Shown one piece after another: positions 1 to 9,859 of a DNA stretch of 64,000 nucleotides. The stretch lies in assembly GCF_963662255.1 (NCBI RefSeq), contig NW_026912175.1, forward strand, positions 620,001-684,000. Reading direction: 5' to 3'. A program made the position numbers and the translations under genes. Below the pieces are notes generated by a model that saw only the letters and a list, made by a program, of their open reading frames with translations, made no database searches and was not told the DNA's origin. The stretch is from Cinclus cinclus (lineage: Eukaryota; Chordata; Aves; Passeriformes; Cinclidae). Numbering within the stretch: position 1 is the first letter of the stretch; every line of letters begins with the position of its first letter.

Positions 1-891
1 TACTGCGGGTCTGGGACCTTATGGGTACAGGTGTGCAGCTGGATGGTACTGAGGCAAGGAATTTGGGACCCCTAACCCAAGACTCAGGTGTGGATCACAT
101 ATTCGTAAGGGAACGAGGCCCCCTTTCCCTCTGGGAGCGGCTTTTAATGAGTGTAAGAGAGAGGTTTGTCCATAGAGAGAGAATGCAGGAGCACCACCAT
201 AGAATGTGCTGGAAAACCGCTGAGGAGGGGATCCAACAGCTGAGAGAAGTAGCAATACTGGAAGTACTCTTTGGGACGGGTGGACAACGACAATGACCCC
301 GACAAGGTCAGGTGCACAGGGCAGATGTTGTGGAATCTGGCACACCTGGGGCCATCTCAATACACCACATTCATTGCAGCCATTAATGCTGACACCAACC
401 ACGAGACAGTGGGTTCTGTTGCCGATAAGCTCAGAAATTTTGAGAGTATAATGAATGGCCCAATGCAGGCTCAGGTCTCTGCCGTGATTAGGGAACTCAG
501 ATAGGAGTTCAAGGAGGAGATAAGAGGGGTGAGGGAGGAGATGAGGAAGGTCAATGCAGCACCAGTGCGAGTCACAGATCCCAGAGTTAGAGCCCAACGT
601 CCCCCAGCTAAGGAGAGAGGATACACCCCACGAGCTGACCTGTGGTTCTTTCTGCGTGACCATGGGGAAGACATGAGGAGGTGGGATGGGAAACCCACTT
701 CTGCCCTGGCAGCACAGGTGCGTCAACTCAAGGAGGGAAACACTAACCAAAGGAGCTCCACTAAAGTGAAGGTAGCCTCAACTTCCCATAACCAAGATGC
801 AGGGTATTACAAAAGGGAGGATGATTTGTCAGATCCCCTTGAGGGAACCTCCAACATGTATGCCCAGGAAGGAAATAATAACCAGTGCTAG
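1..891 (+). pseudogene. gag: ERVL gag remnant, partial and broken
   Basis: The reading frame is open from position 3 in one frame to the TGA ending at 296. It continues from about 271 in another frame, so a net frameshift lies around 265-290. The second frame is cut by a TAG at 502-504 and resumes directly after it to a TAG at 889-891. The stretch around 470-560 is rich in Glu, Arg and Lys with heptad-like spacing, suggesting a coiled coil. I see no CCHC zinc knuckle in the part present. The product would be the structural capsid polyprotein. Identification rests on its place immediately upstream of protease and in the same frame; the capsid itself is poorly conserved. The 5' end is outside the window. 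Confidence 0.75.
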
Positions 892-3800
892 AGGGGCCCT
901 GCCTCTAGCCAGGGAGAGGCACGGGAAAACTGGGTCTTTTGGACGGTGTGGATCCGATGGCCTGGCACATCAGAGCCACAAAAACATAGGGCCTTAGTTG
1001 ATACTGGTTCACAGGTCACCCTAATACCATCAGAACATGTGGGGGAAGAGCCTGTTTCTATTGCTGGGGTGACAGGGGGATCACAGGAATTGACTTTGCT
1101 GGAGGCTGAGGTGAGCCTGACTGGGAAAGAGTGGCAGAAACATCCAATTGTGACTGGCCCAGAGGCACCGTGTATTCTAGGCATAGACTTCCTGAGGAAT
1201 GGCTATTACAAAGACCCAAAGGGACTCAGGTGGGCTTTTGGAATAGCTGCTGTAGAGGCAGAAAACATTAAGCAATTGAACACCTTGCTTGGACTGTCAG
1301 AGAACCCATCTGTAGTGGGACTCCTGAAGGTGAAGGAGCAGCAAGTGCCAATTGCCACCTCCACAGTGCACCACCGGCAGTACAGGAAAAATCGAGATGC
1401 CGTGATCCCCATCCACAAGATGATCCGTGAGCTGGAGGGCCAAGGGGTGGTCAGCAGAACCCACTCACCCTTCAACAGCCCCATCTGGCCTGTGCGCAAG
1501 TCTGATGGAGAATGGAGATTGACTGTGGACTATCGTGCATTGAATGAAGTGACTCCACCGCTGAGCGCTGCCGTGCCGGACATGCTGGAACTCCAGTACG
1601 CGCTGGAGTCCAAGGCAGCAAAGTGGTACGCCACCATTGACATTGCCAATGCATTTTTCTCCATTCCTCTGGCAGCAGAGTGCAGGCCTCAGTTTGCTTT
1701 CACCTGGAGGGGCGTGCAGTACACCTGGAACCGACTGCCCCAGGGGTGGAAACACAGCCCCACCATCTGCCATGGACTGATCCAGGCTGCACTGGAAAAG
1801 GGTGAAGCTCCAGAACATCTGCAATACATTGATGACATCATTGTGTGGGGGAACACGGCAATGGAATTATTTGAGAAAGGAGAAAAGATCATCCAGATTC
1901 TGCTGGGAGCCGGTTTTGCCATCAAGAGGAGCAAAGTCAAAGGTCCTGCCCGAGAGATCCAGTTCCTGGGAGTAAAGTGGCAAGACGGGCGGCGCCAAAT
2001 CCCCACTGAGGTCATCAATAAGATCACCGCGATGTCTCCACCAACCAACAAGAAGGAAACACAAGCTTTCCTAGGTGCCATAGGCTTTTGGAGAATGCAC
2101 ATTCCTGAGTACAGCCAGATCGTGAGCCCTCTCTACCTGGTCACCCGGAAGAAGAACGAATTCCACTGGGGCCCTGAGCAGCAGCAAGCCTTTGCCCAGA
2201 TCAAGCAGGAGATCGCTCATGCTGTAGCCCTCGGCCCAGTCAGGACGGGACCAGAGGTGAAGAATGTGCTCTACTCTGCAGCCGGGAACAAGGGCTTGTC
2301 CTGGAGCCTTTGGCAGAAGGTACCTGGTGAGACCCGAGGCCGACCTCTGGGATTCTGGAGTCGAAGTTACAGAGGATCTGAAGCCAACTACACCCCAACA
2401 GAGAATGAGATCTTGGCTGCTTATGAAGGAGTTCAAGCTGCCTCAGAAGTGATTGGCACAGAAGCACAGCTCCTCCTGGCACCCCGACTACCAGTGCTGG
2501 GGTGGATGTTTAAAGGGAAGGTCCCCTCTACCCACCACGCCACCGATGCCACATGGAGCAAGTGGATTGCCCTCATCACACAGCGCGCCCGTATCGGAAA
2601 CCCAAATCGCCCTGGGATTTTGGAAATAATTACAAACTGGCCAGAAGGTGAAAATTTTGGTCTTGCCGATGAAGAGGAGCAAGAACAAGTGACCCGGGCT
2701 GATGAAGCCCCGCCATACAACCAACTGCCAGCAGATGAAACTCGCTACGCTCTTTTCACTGACGGTTCCTGTCGCATCGTGGGGATGAACCGGAAGTGGA
2801 AAGCAGCCGTATGGAGCCGCACACGACAGGTTGCACAAGCTACTGAAGGAGAAGGTGGATCAAGTCAACTTGCTGAACTCAAAGCTGTTCAGCTGGCCCT
2901 GGACATTGCTGAAAGAGAGAAGTGGCCAAAGCTTTACCTTTACACTGATTCATGGATGGTAGCCAATGCTCTGTGGGGCTGGCTGGAAAGATGGAAAAAA
3001 GCTAACTGGCAACGTAGGGGAAAGCCAATCTGGGCTGCTGATGAGTGGAAAGACATTGCCAGTCGGGTAGAGAAGCTACCCGTAAAGGTCCATCATGTAG
3101 ATGCCCATGTCCCCAAGAGTCGGGCTAATGAGGAGCACCAACACAATGAGCAAGTAGATCAGGCTGCAAGGATAGAGGTGTCACAGATAGACTTAGACTG
3201 GCAACACAAAGGAGAGTTGTTCCTGGCTCGATGGGCCCACGATGCCTCAGGTCACCAAGGCAGAGATGCTACCTATAAGTGGGTATGAGATAGAGGGGTG
3301 GATCTCACCATGGACAGTATTTCCCAGGTTATCCATGACTATGAGATGTGTGCTGCCATCAAGCAAGCCAAGCGAGTGAAGCCCCTCTGGTATGGGGGGC
3401 GGTGGTCCAAATATAAGTATGGGGAGGCCTGGCAGATTGACTACATCACACTGCCTCAGACACGCCAAGGCAAGTGTTACGTGCTGACCATGGTAGAAGC
3501 CACCACTGGATGGTTGGAGACCTACCCTGTGCCTCATGCCACTGCCCGCAACAGCATCCTGGGCCTGGAAAAACAAGTCCTTTGGAGACATGGTACCCCT
3601 GAGAGAATTGAGTCAGACAATGGGACTCATTTCAAGAACAGCCTCATAAGCACCTGGGCCAGAGAACACGGCATCGAGTGGGTGTACCACATTCCTTATC
3701 ACGCACCAGCGGCTGGGAAAGTGGAACGGTGCAATGGGCTGCTTAAAACCACCTTGAAGGCACTGGGCGGGGGGACTTTCAAAAACTGAGAGATTAATCT

Positions 3801-4074
3801 ACCAAAGGCCACATGGTTAGTGAACACCCGAGGTTCCACTAATCGAGCAGGCCCTGCCCAGTCTGAGCCCTTGAGAACACCAGATGGGGACAAGGTTCCA
3901 GTGGTGCATATGAGAGGTATGCTAGGAAAAACTGTTTGGGTGAACCCTGCCTCCAGCAAAGACAATCCAATTCAGGGGGTGGTTTTTGCTCAAGGGCCAG
4001 GGTGTACCTGGTGGATCATGCAAAGGGATGGAAAGACCAGATGCATACCCCAAGGAGACATTGTTTTAGGGTGA
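892..4074 (+). pseudogene. pol: ERVL pro-pol (protease, reverse transcriptase, RNase H, integrase), broken by two stops
   Basis: One frame runs from the gag TAG to 4074, interrupted by TGA at 3286-3288 and TGA at 3787-3789. The protease has a D-T-G active site at 1000-1008. Reverse transcriptase carries YIDD at 1825-1836. RNase H keeps its four acidic residues, with codons at 2761, 2875, 2947 and 3100. The integrase zinc domain has His codons at 3238 and 3253, but of the expected C-x2-C only the second Cys (3349) remains; a Tyr codon (3340) sits where the first is expected. The integrase core keeps D (3439), D (3616) and E (3724) with D-x35-E spacing. The first TGA separates RNase H plus the His pair from the integrase core. 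The first ATG-type start is not meaningful here, because the frame is open straight from the gag stop. The copy is inactive as it stands. Confidence 0.92.
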
Positions 4075-4150
4075 ACTACCTACAATACTGTGCCTGTATC
4101 TGTAACTGTATGGATGTCTATAATTTGAAGGTTTTTAATTTGATTTGGCA

Positions 4151-4180
4151 TGATGGTAGGGGAAAATTCGGGGTGGATAA
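4151..4180 (+). promoter_or_regulatory. Polypurine tract region before the 3' LTR
   Basis: A purine-rich stretch (GGTAGGGGAAAATTCGGGG within it) lies directly against the LTR start at 4181. In retroviruses this tract primes plus-strand DNA synthesis, and its position fixes the LTR boundary. It is interrupted by a few pyrimidines, as expected for an old copy. Confidence 0.6.
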
Positions 4181-4874
4181 TGTTGAGGGTTAGTTCTTTC
4201 TATTTTTTTTTTCCCTCTGTGGAATTTTCCCCATTGTCATGCTAAGATACCTGTTGACTGGGCCCTGGTGACAAGGGGGAGGGGACGGGAGGGAAGAAGC
4301 AAGCCCCGCGAGATTCAAACAGCCAGAAGAGGAAGAGGAAGGCTGGGCCTCGGCCCATTTCTCCCGCGGAGTTCGGACGAGAAGGACGATCGCCGTCTGT
4401 GTCCCATCCCAGCGTCGGGAAACCACCATCGGACCCTGCCCGGCTGTCTTCTCGCTGTAAACTACCACCATCCAGCACTCTACTGAGCACCGGGACCGAC
4501 ACCGTGAGCGGAGAGCTCTCTCTCCATCTCTCTCTCCCCCTGGGACAGCTCTGCCATCACCCCCAGCCCTCCTGCAGCTCTGCGGGACCCGCCCGCCCCC
4601 AGCACCGGGAACTGCAGCTCAGGGAAAAGGTGCCTGCAGCCAAAAAACACTGGGACTTAGTTACTGTTCTGTTTGTGGGTAATTTCATAGCTGTTGTTGT
4701 TCTTGTTTGTCTTGTTAAATATACTAGTAAAGAACTGTTATTCCTACCCCCATATCTTTGCCTGAGAGCTCTCTTAATTCCGAAATTATAATAATCGGAA
4801 GAATCATATTTTCTTTCAGTCCAAGGGGAAGCTTCTGCTTTCCTTGGCAAACACCTGTCCTTCAAACCAGGACA
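4181..4874 (+). mobile_element. 3' LTR of the ERVL-like provirus
   Basis: The LTR begins TGTTGAGGG after the purine tract and ends GGACA, giving TG...CA ends, 694 bp. A second copy of the same LTR family lies at 19681-20359 with the same ends, which defines the boundaries. An AGTAAA element at 4726-4731, followed by a T-rich stretch, is a possible poly(A) signal. The right edge abuts sequence (from 4875) that is duplicated at 13131 without any LTR next to it. Confidence 0.88.
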
Positions 4875-5428
4875 CCCCAGTTACAGGGCTTTCAAAGGAA
4901 TGAACAGAAACCTTTTTGTTTCAAGGCCAAAACAAAAGAATTTATGTGTCCCTGCTGGCAAAGCATCCACATGCTTGGCTGGGTGGGAAGAACCCTTTTT
5001 GAAGGGGTTTCCACCCCACCATCTCCAAAATTGCGGGGTTTGCCCCAATATGTTCCCATTTGGCTGTGGAAGATGCCCATGAGCCAGAAAGGATTAAAAT
5101 GATGGATTTCTATTGGAGAAGACCTCCAAGGCCATTCAGTGTTGCTTGATGCCACCAGAAGATGCAAAGAGTGAGATTTTTCTCGGGTCAGAAGTCGACA
5201 AACGTGCTCTTCACAATGGATTTCTGATGTTGATCTGTGGATATGTCCAGGTGCTCAAGGGAAGCCAGGAGGATGAAGAGCCGCCCAGCCAGGTGTCTTC
5301 CTAACATGGATCACCGGGGCTCTGCCCACCAGGGGTCACTCGGCATCATCCAGCACAGATCCTGCCATGGAGAATGGAGCTGGAGCAGCACATGAAGCTC
5401 TTCCTGCACTTGATTTGCAGGGCTTCCC
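4875..5428 (-). other. Probable 3' untranslated region of the copy A zinc-finger gene
   Basis: This lies downstream of the TAA at 5429-5431 on the minus strand and is strongly conserved with 13131-13698. I see no AATAAA or ATTAAA on the minus strand, so the transcript end is not defined; it may have been displaced by the LTR insertion at 4874. Short open frames here are not credible genes. Confidence 0.45.
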
Positions 5429-6613
5429 TTAGTGGTGCCTCCATTGGTGTTTGGTCAGGTGAGAGCTCTGTGAAAAGCTCTTCCCACACTCAGAACACTC
5501 ATAGGGCCTCTCCCCAGTGTGGATGCGCCGGTGGGTGACGAGGTTGGAGTTGTGCCTGAAGCCCTTCCCGTAGTCGGGGCAGCAGAAGGGCCTCTCCTCT
5601 ATGTGAATGCGCTGGTGCAGGAGGAGACTGGAGCTGGTCAGAAACCTCTTGCTGCATTTATCACACTCATAGGGCTGTTCCCCTGTGTGGATCCTTTGGT
5701 GGACAATCAGTTCAGAGCTTGTCCTGAAGCACTTCCCACACTGCCCACACTCATAGGGCATCTCCCCAGTGTGGATGCGCCTGTGGGAGACAAGGCGGGA
5801 GTTGTATTTGAAGCCCTTCCCACAGTCAGGGCAGCGGAAGGGCCTCTCTTCTGTGTGAATCCGCTGATGCATGACGAGATTGGAGCTGGTCTGAAACCTC
5901 TTCCTGCGTATGTCACATTCATAGGGCCTCTCCCCAGTGTGGATCATCTGGTGGCGGATCAGTTTGAATCTCGTACTGAAGCTCTTTCCACACTCCCCAC
6001 ACTCATAGGGCCGTTCCCCCATGTGGATTCTCCAGTGCCAGATCAGGGAGGATCTCTTGCTGAAGCTCTTCCCACAATTTGAACACTTGTGGGGCTTATC
6101 CGCATCATGAAGATGCTCATGGAACCCCAGCTCTGAGCTCTGGCTGCAGCTCTGTCCGGTTCTTTGGCCCTGGTTCTCCTCCTCGGATACCCAAGAACTG
6201 TGTTTGCAGCCCATCCTCATGTGGGATCTCCCGGGCTTTTCCTCCTCGCTGGTTTCCTGTGCAATGGAGCTGCTCCAAACAGCCTCTTCCACAAGGTTCT
6301 GCTGCAGGGATTTGTCCTCCCTGGTCTCCATCCTCAGCTCCTTGTCTAGAGGGGGAAGGACAAGGAGAAGATGGGATTTGCCTCTGTTCCAGAGGGAGGG
6401 GGAAGGAGATCCCCCCAGCACGTCCCTGGCAGGACGGCGTCGGCAGCGGGGCTGTCCTGCAGCCGGGGGCCGTGCTGGGCTGGGAGATGGAGCAGGACAG
6501 AGGGTGAAAGGGGCAGGGACTTCCTCCTCACCTGCCTGGGGCTCCGGGGGCATGTTCTTCTTCCTCACGGCCTCATCCTCCATCGGGCCAAGGTTTAGGA
6601 ATGGGAAATCCAT
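5429..6613 (-). CDS. C2H2 zinc-finger protein, eight finger units, two with a lost zinc ligand (copy A)
   Basis: A predicted DNA-binding nuclear protein of the C2H2 zinc-finger class, resembling the large family expanded in songbirds. The frame is open over 394 codons, but 6531-6346 has a clear donor (CAG|GTGAGG) and acceptor (CTCTAG|AC). Spliced, it gives 6613-6532 joined to 6345-5429, 332 residues. Eight finger units follow a linker ending in a helical acidic leader, with [12 protein letters not shown] linkers. Finger 3 has Arg for its second Cys (codon 5906-5908) and finger 7 has Tyr (codon 5570-5572), so six fingers look intact. No KRAB or SCAN domain is visible. The start is uncertain: the ATG at 6613 is peculiar to this copy, and the start shared with copy B is the ATG at 6583 (MEDEAVRK). 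The gene is transcribed away from the promoter near 7080-7520. Confidence 0.8.
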   Translation of the reverse strand: MDFPFLNLGPMEDEAVRKKNMPPEPQAGEEEVPAPFTLCPAPSPSPARPPAAGQPRCRRRPARDVLGGSPSPSLWNRGKSHLLLVLPPLDKELRMETREDKSLQQNLVEEAVWSSSIAQETSEEEKPGRSHMRMGCKHSSWVSEEENQGQRTGQSCSQSSELGFHEHLHDADKPHKCSNCGKSFSKRSSLIWHWRIHMGERPYECGECGKSFSTRFKLIRHQMIHTGERPYECDIRRKRFQTSSNLVMHQRIHTEERPFRCPDCGKGFKYNSRLVSHRRIHTGEMPYECGQCGKCFRTSSELIVHQRIHTGEQPYECDKCSKRFLTSSSLLLHQRIHIEERPFCCPDYGKGFRHNSNLVTHRRIHTGERPYECSECGKSFSQSSHLTKHQWRHH

Positions 6614-7026
6614 TTTTGGGGGAAAAGAAGGGTTGAGCGCGTTGGGTTTATGTTCCTGCGGGCCAAGTTCAGCTGGACAAGCCAGTGCCCCTTTCAGCTT
6701 CAGAGAGCCTGGGGCTGCTTATCACCAACCTCCCACACCCCTCCAGGCTGCCGGGGGTCCCCCGGCTCCGGGATCGCCCCTCTGCGCTCTCCCCGCTCCG
6801 GGGTTCCCATATTCCCCCACGGCTCTCCCGGATATCCCCAGAACCGATCTCGCCCCCTCTCCGCCAGAACGAGCGATAGCAATGTGGGACCCGCCAAGAT
6901 CCCTCCCGGGGCATTTCCGGCTGAGCTTCGGGGTCCTGCAAGATCCAAACATCTCCTGCCCCACAAAGAAACCTCCAGGAGACCTCCCCACGATGGATTT
7001 GGGGCGAGCTCCCCCTCCCAGCTCAC

Positions 7027-7110
7027 CTGCGGCTTCCGGGGGGAGGGGTGATGCCGGGGAAGTCGGGGAAGCTGCGGCCTAGAGCGGGCGAGCGAGTGAG
7101 CCGCTCGGTT
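7027..7110 (-). other. Probable non-coding first exon of the copy A zinc-finger gene
   Basis: On the minus strand a strong donor (GCCGCAG|GTGAGC) ends an exon at 7027. The same donor is present in copy B at 15044 (CCCACAG|GTGAGC). The exon start is not defined; the upper bound given is arbitrary within the CpG-rich promoter. In copy B the next acceptor is CCAG|GATTTCCC at 14622; the matching site in copy A reads AATG|GATTTCCC. Confidence 0.4.
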
Positions 7111-7518
7111 CTGCTGCTGCTCTTCCTTCCACTACTCTTCTTCCTTCCGCTCCTCCTCCCCCAGCCCGGCCCGGCCCGGTGCCGACGCGCAAAAGCAGCC
7201 GCGCTCCGCCCTGGGGGATTGCAAAGCGGTTGCGCCCCGCGCGGCACTGGGAAGTGATACTGGGAGCACTGGTAACGATCCTGACAGCACCTAGAAGCAA
7301 CTGGGAGCGCTCTCCCTGCCAGTACCGCTCTTACTGGGAGCACTGGGAGGGAACTGGGAGCAAACTGCGCCTAGACCCGGCTACAGCCGGTGGTGGGCGG
7401 TGTCGGAGCAGAGGGCGTGGTTATGCAAATCTAGGAGCGATCGCGCGCTGTGATTGGTGTGCGGAAGCAGCGCGGGGTTCTCCCTGGTCACGTGAGGGCG
7501 GGAGCGGTGGGCAGAGCG
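7080..7518. promoter_or_regulatory. CpG-rich bidirectional promoter, copy A
   Basis: This GC- and CpG-rich stretch lies between the divergent zinc-finger gene (minus) and an ATGGCGGCGGCG first exon (plus). It contains an octamer ATGCAAAT (7423-7430), an inverted CCAAT box (ATTGG, 7453-7457) and an E-box within GTCACGTGAG (7487-7496). All three recur in the same order in copy B, which argues that they are functional or recently copied. No TATA box stands out. Confidence 0.6.
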
Positions 7519-7534
7519 ATGGCGGCGGCGTGCG
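7519..7534 (+). CDS. 16-nt first coding exon, start of a plus-strand gene, possibly mucolipin-1 (copy A)
   Basis: ATGGCGGCGGCGTGCG is followed at once by a consensus donor GTGAGA, encoding Met-Ala-Ala-Ala-Cys plus one base (phase 1). The paralogous exon at 15584-15599 has the same length and donor. The nearest recognisable downstream exons on this strand are the mucolipin-1-like ones from 9296, so this could be its first exon, but nothing in five residues proves it. The exons that should lie between were not found. Confidence 0.4.
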
Positions 7535-7537
7535 GTG

Positions 7538-7760
7538 AGAGGGAACGGGAATGGGAGCGGGAGCGGGAACGGGAGTGGGAACGGGGACTGGAATGGGGAC
7601 TGGAATGGGGACAGGGACCGAGAATGGAAACAGGGAATGGGGACAGGGACCGGGAATACAGGACCGGGAATGGGGACAGGGACTGGGATAGGGACAGCCC
7701 CGTGTCATGCCCTGGGGACCGAGGAGGGGACAGGGACAGGGGAGGAGCCAGGGACTGGGC
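7538..7760 (+). repeat. Purine-rich minisatellite (GGGAAC/GGGAAT hexamer-like)
   Basis: Irregular tandem GGGAAC, GGGAAT, GGGAGC and GGGGACA units fill the start of the intron after the 16-nt exon. Long frames through it are low-complexity translations (for example Gly-Asn repeats) and not genes. A related array is at 15610-16030 in copy B. Confidence 0.8.
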
Positions 7761-7828
7761 TGTCGCACCGTGACCTTGCTGAACTGGGAGCTCGCGTGTC
7801 TCATTTTCGGGGCTCCTGCCCCCCACCT

Positions 7829-7829
7829 C

Positions 7830-7852
<23 letters not shown>
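7829..7852 (+). repeat. Poly-C run (24 bp)
   Basis: An uninterrupted run of 24 C, flanked by further C-rich sequence, lies within the presumed intron. The minus strand is G-rich and could form a quadruplex. Run length in an assembly is often unreliable. Confidence 0.85.
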
Positions 7853-7860
<8 letters not shown>

Positions 7861-8189
7861 GGTTCCTCTCGTCGTGTTCTGGGGGGGAAGCAGTCAGCAC
7901 CCACAGTACCCCTCCAGTAGCTCCCAGTATCCCCAGTAACCTCAGTGCTGCCAGACCAGTATGGGGGCTTAAGATAGATCCTGGTTTGGTGTCCAGTTCC
8001 AGTGCCCAGCCCCAGACCCGGTGTCCATTGTCTAGTCCCAGTCCCCACCACGTTTCCAGCTGCTGTGTCATGATGCCAGGCATTGTCCCAGGTGGCTTCC
8101 AGCCCCAGTGCCAGTCCCAGTTCCCAGGGCCATGATGCCAAGATTGGGCTTGGTGTAGGGCCCTGGGCATGACTGGGGCACAGCGTGAA

Positions 8190-8345
8190 GGGTTTCATGG
8201 GACATGGGACTAAAGACATGAAACATGGGACATGGGGCATATAGGACATGACACAGGGTGCAGGGTGTGGTATAGGACACAGGACATGACCTTGAGCATG
8301 GCACAGGACACGGAACAGGACACAGGGACAGGGGACATGATTTTG
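8190..8345 (+). repeat. Short degenerate tandem repeat (GGACATG/GGGACA)
   Basis: Repeated GGACATG, GGGACATG and GGACACAG motifs occur without a strict period. The sequence on both sides (7860-8190 and 8345-9295) is GT- and CA-rich; I see no coding exon in it. Confidence 0.55.
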
Positions 8346-9459
8346 GAGCATGGTACCTGCCCCAGCCCGTGATGCATGAGTTCCTGTGCCCACATGTGCC
8401 CCACACGTCACCTGCCACCCCCCCTGCGGCACCACCATGTTCTCACCGGTGTCCCTCCTGCCTGCTGGGTACAGTTTGGTGGCCTCGGATGTGGCCTTCC
8501 CAGTGTGGGTCCTGCTCTGCCACAAGCCCTGGGGACATCATCCCTGCCCAGTGGCACCAGGTGTCTATCCATCAGCGATAACTGGGACAAGTCCCACACG
8601 GTGGCATCAGGTGGCACCTGTGCCACTGGCAGCAGAGATGTCTACAAGGGGGTAACTGAAGGGACAGAACAGGGTGCAGGTGCTCACAGTGTCCCTGTCA
8701 TCCACAGGGGGTGGTGATCAGGGGTGTCAGGATGAGGTGGTCATAGAGGTGCCACCAGGGGTGTGGTGATACCAAGGCACACATGGCCATGGAAGTGCCG
8801 CCGCAGGTGCTGGAATGCCCGTGGAGATGCCACCACGAGCACGGCAGTGCCAGGGGACACATTAGTCTATGGTGTGGCAATGCTGGTGGGCATGGCAGTG
8901 ACAGGCCAGGCGTGGGGCCAGGCTGGGGTGGCTCCGTGCCCACCCCATGGGTGGCCCTGCTGGTTGCAAGCCGTTTTGGTTGGTGTCTGTGCCAGTGCCT
9001 GGCCCGGTGCTACCGTTAATGCCAGCCCTGGCACAGGGACATGCACAGGTGTGGGAGTGACAAGGGGGACTGGGCATCCCGAGGGCTGTGCCAGGCCAGC
9101 ACCTCCCACCCCATGCCTTTGTCCTCAAGAAGGTGGCACACGGACACCGAAAGGGGTTAGAAGAGTTGGGGACACAGTGGTCATCTGGGGACATGAAGGA
9201 CCTCAGCCTATGGAGGTGATTTGGGACACTGGTGTGATTTGAGGACGCTGAGGTGCCCCAGTGCTATCCCCAGCACTGTTTCCCTGTCCCCACAGTACCT
9301 GGCTGTCCTCAACAAGACCCTGGGCCACTACCCCTATGCTGGCACTGCAGGTGTCACCAGAGATGGCACCAGGCACAGCACTTCTTCCGCACAGGGGACA
9401 TTGACCCTGGTAATGACACCTTCGACATTGCCTCCAGCGTCATCACTGGTGGGGACACT

Positions 9460-9600
9460 TGGGGTTTGGGTTTTAGAGTTAGGGTTGGGATTTGAGATTT
9501 GGGATACTCTAAAGGCATTTGGGATGGTCCCAAGAGGTTTAGGAGTAGGGTTTTGGTTTGGGGTTTGGGGTTTGGGTTTGAGGTGCAAGGTTTGGGATGG
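9460..9600 (+). repeat. Degenerate TTTGGGG/TTAGGG-like repeat in intron
   Basis: Irregular GGGTTT, TTTGGGG and a few TTAGGG motifs lie between mucolipin exons a and b. Only isolated units match the telomere repeat, so it is better read as a G/T-rich minisatellite. Confidence 0.6.
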
Positions 9601-9859
9601 TCCTGGAGTATATGTGATTCAGGATTTGGGAAGTCCCAGGGTTTCTGGGCTCTCAGCATTCCCTGACCCCAGTCCCAAGCCCACAGAGTGCCTGGGGGTG
9701 TACCCTGGAGACCCCCAGCTGCTGGTGCTGGATTGCACTGACAGCAATTTCACCCTCCAATTCCACAGGTAAATCCCACAAGTCCCACCCAGGGAAGTTT
9801 CCCATCCCTAAAATCCAAGTGTTGGATTTGCGACCCCTTTTTCCGAATTCCTGTGTGGG

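Larger units (their letters stand above)
1..4874 (+). mobile_element. ERVL-like endogenous retrovirus, 3' part of provirus (gag-pro-pol-3' LTR)
   Basis: A provirus enters from the left edge in mid-gag and ends with its 3' LTR at 4874. Order seen: gag remnant, aspartic protease, reverse transcriptase, RNase H, integrase, purine-rich tract, LTR. Only about 106 bases separate the end of pol (4074) from the LTR (4181), so there is no room for env. The missing env, the YIDD polymerase motif and the gag and pol frames separated by one TAG fit avian class III (ERVL) elements; that class is inferred from family knowledge. Several stops and one frameshift show it is an old, inactive copy. The 5' LTR and primer-binding site lie outside the window. 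Confidence 0.9.
4875..7540. repeat. Segmental duplication, copy A (zinc-finger gene, bidirectional promoter, first exon)
   Basis: This stretch is repeated in the same orientation at 13131-15606. The first few hundred bases are nearly identical between copies (zinc-finger 3' region), and the promoters share an octamer, CCAAT box and E-box in the same order. Copy A is about 190 bp longer, mainly because it holds more zinc fingers. Identity fades into purine-rich minisatellite to the right of 7540. The left edge coincides exactly with the provirus LTR. Confidence 0.85.

Noticed and set aside
4075..4180. env or dUTPase gene after pol
   Set aside because: Only about 106 bases lie between the end of pol and the LTR.
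4399..4791. 130-codon open frame in the LTR
   Set aside because: It lies wholly in the LTR, is not kept in the related LTR at 19681-20359, and has no domain.
7535..8525. Long frames of Gly/Asn/Glu or Ser/Pro/His repeats on both strands
   Set aside because: Low-complexity translation of the purine minisatellite and poly-C tract.
9460..9600. Interstitial telomere repeat
   Set aside because: Only isolated TTAGGG units occur; most of the tract is irregular TTTGGGG.
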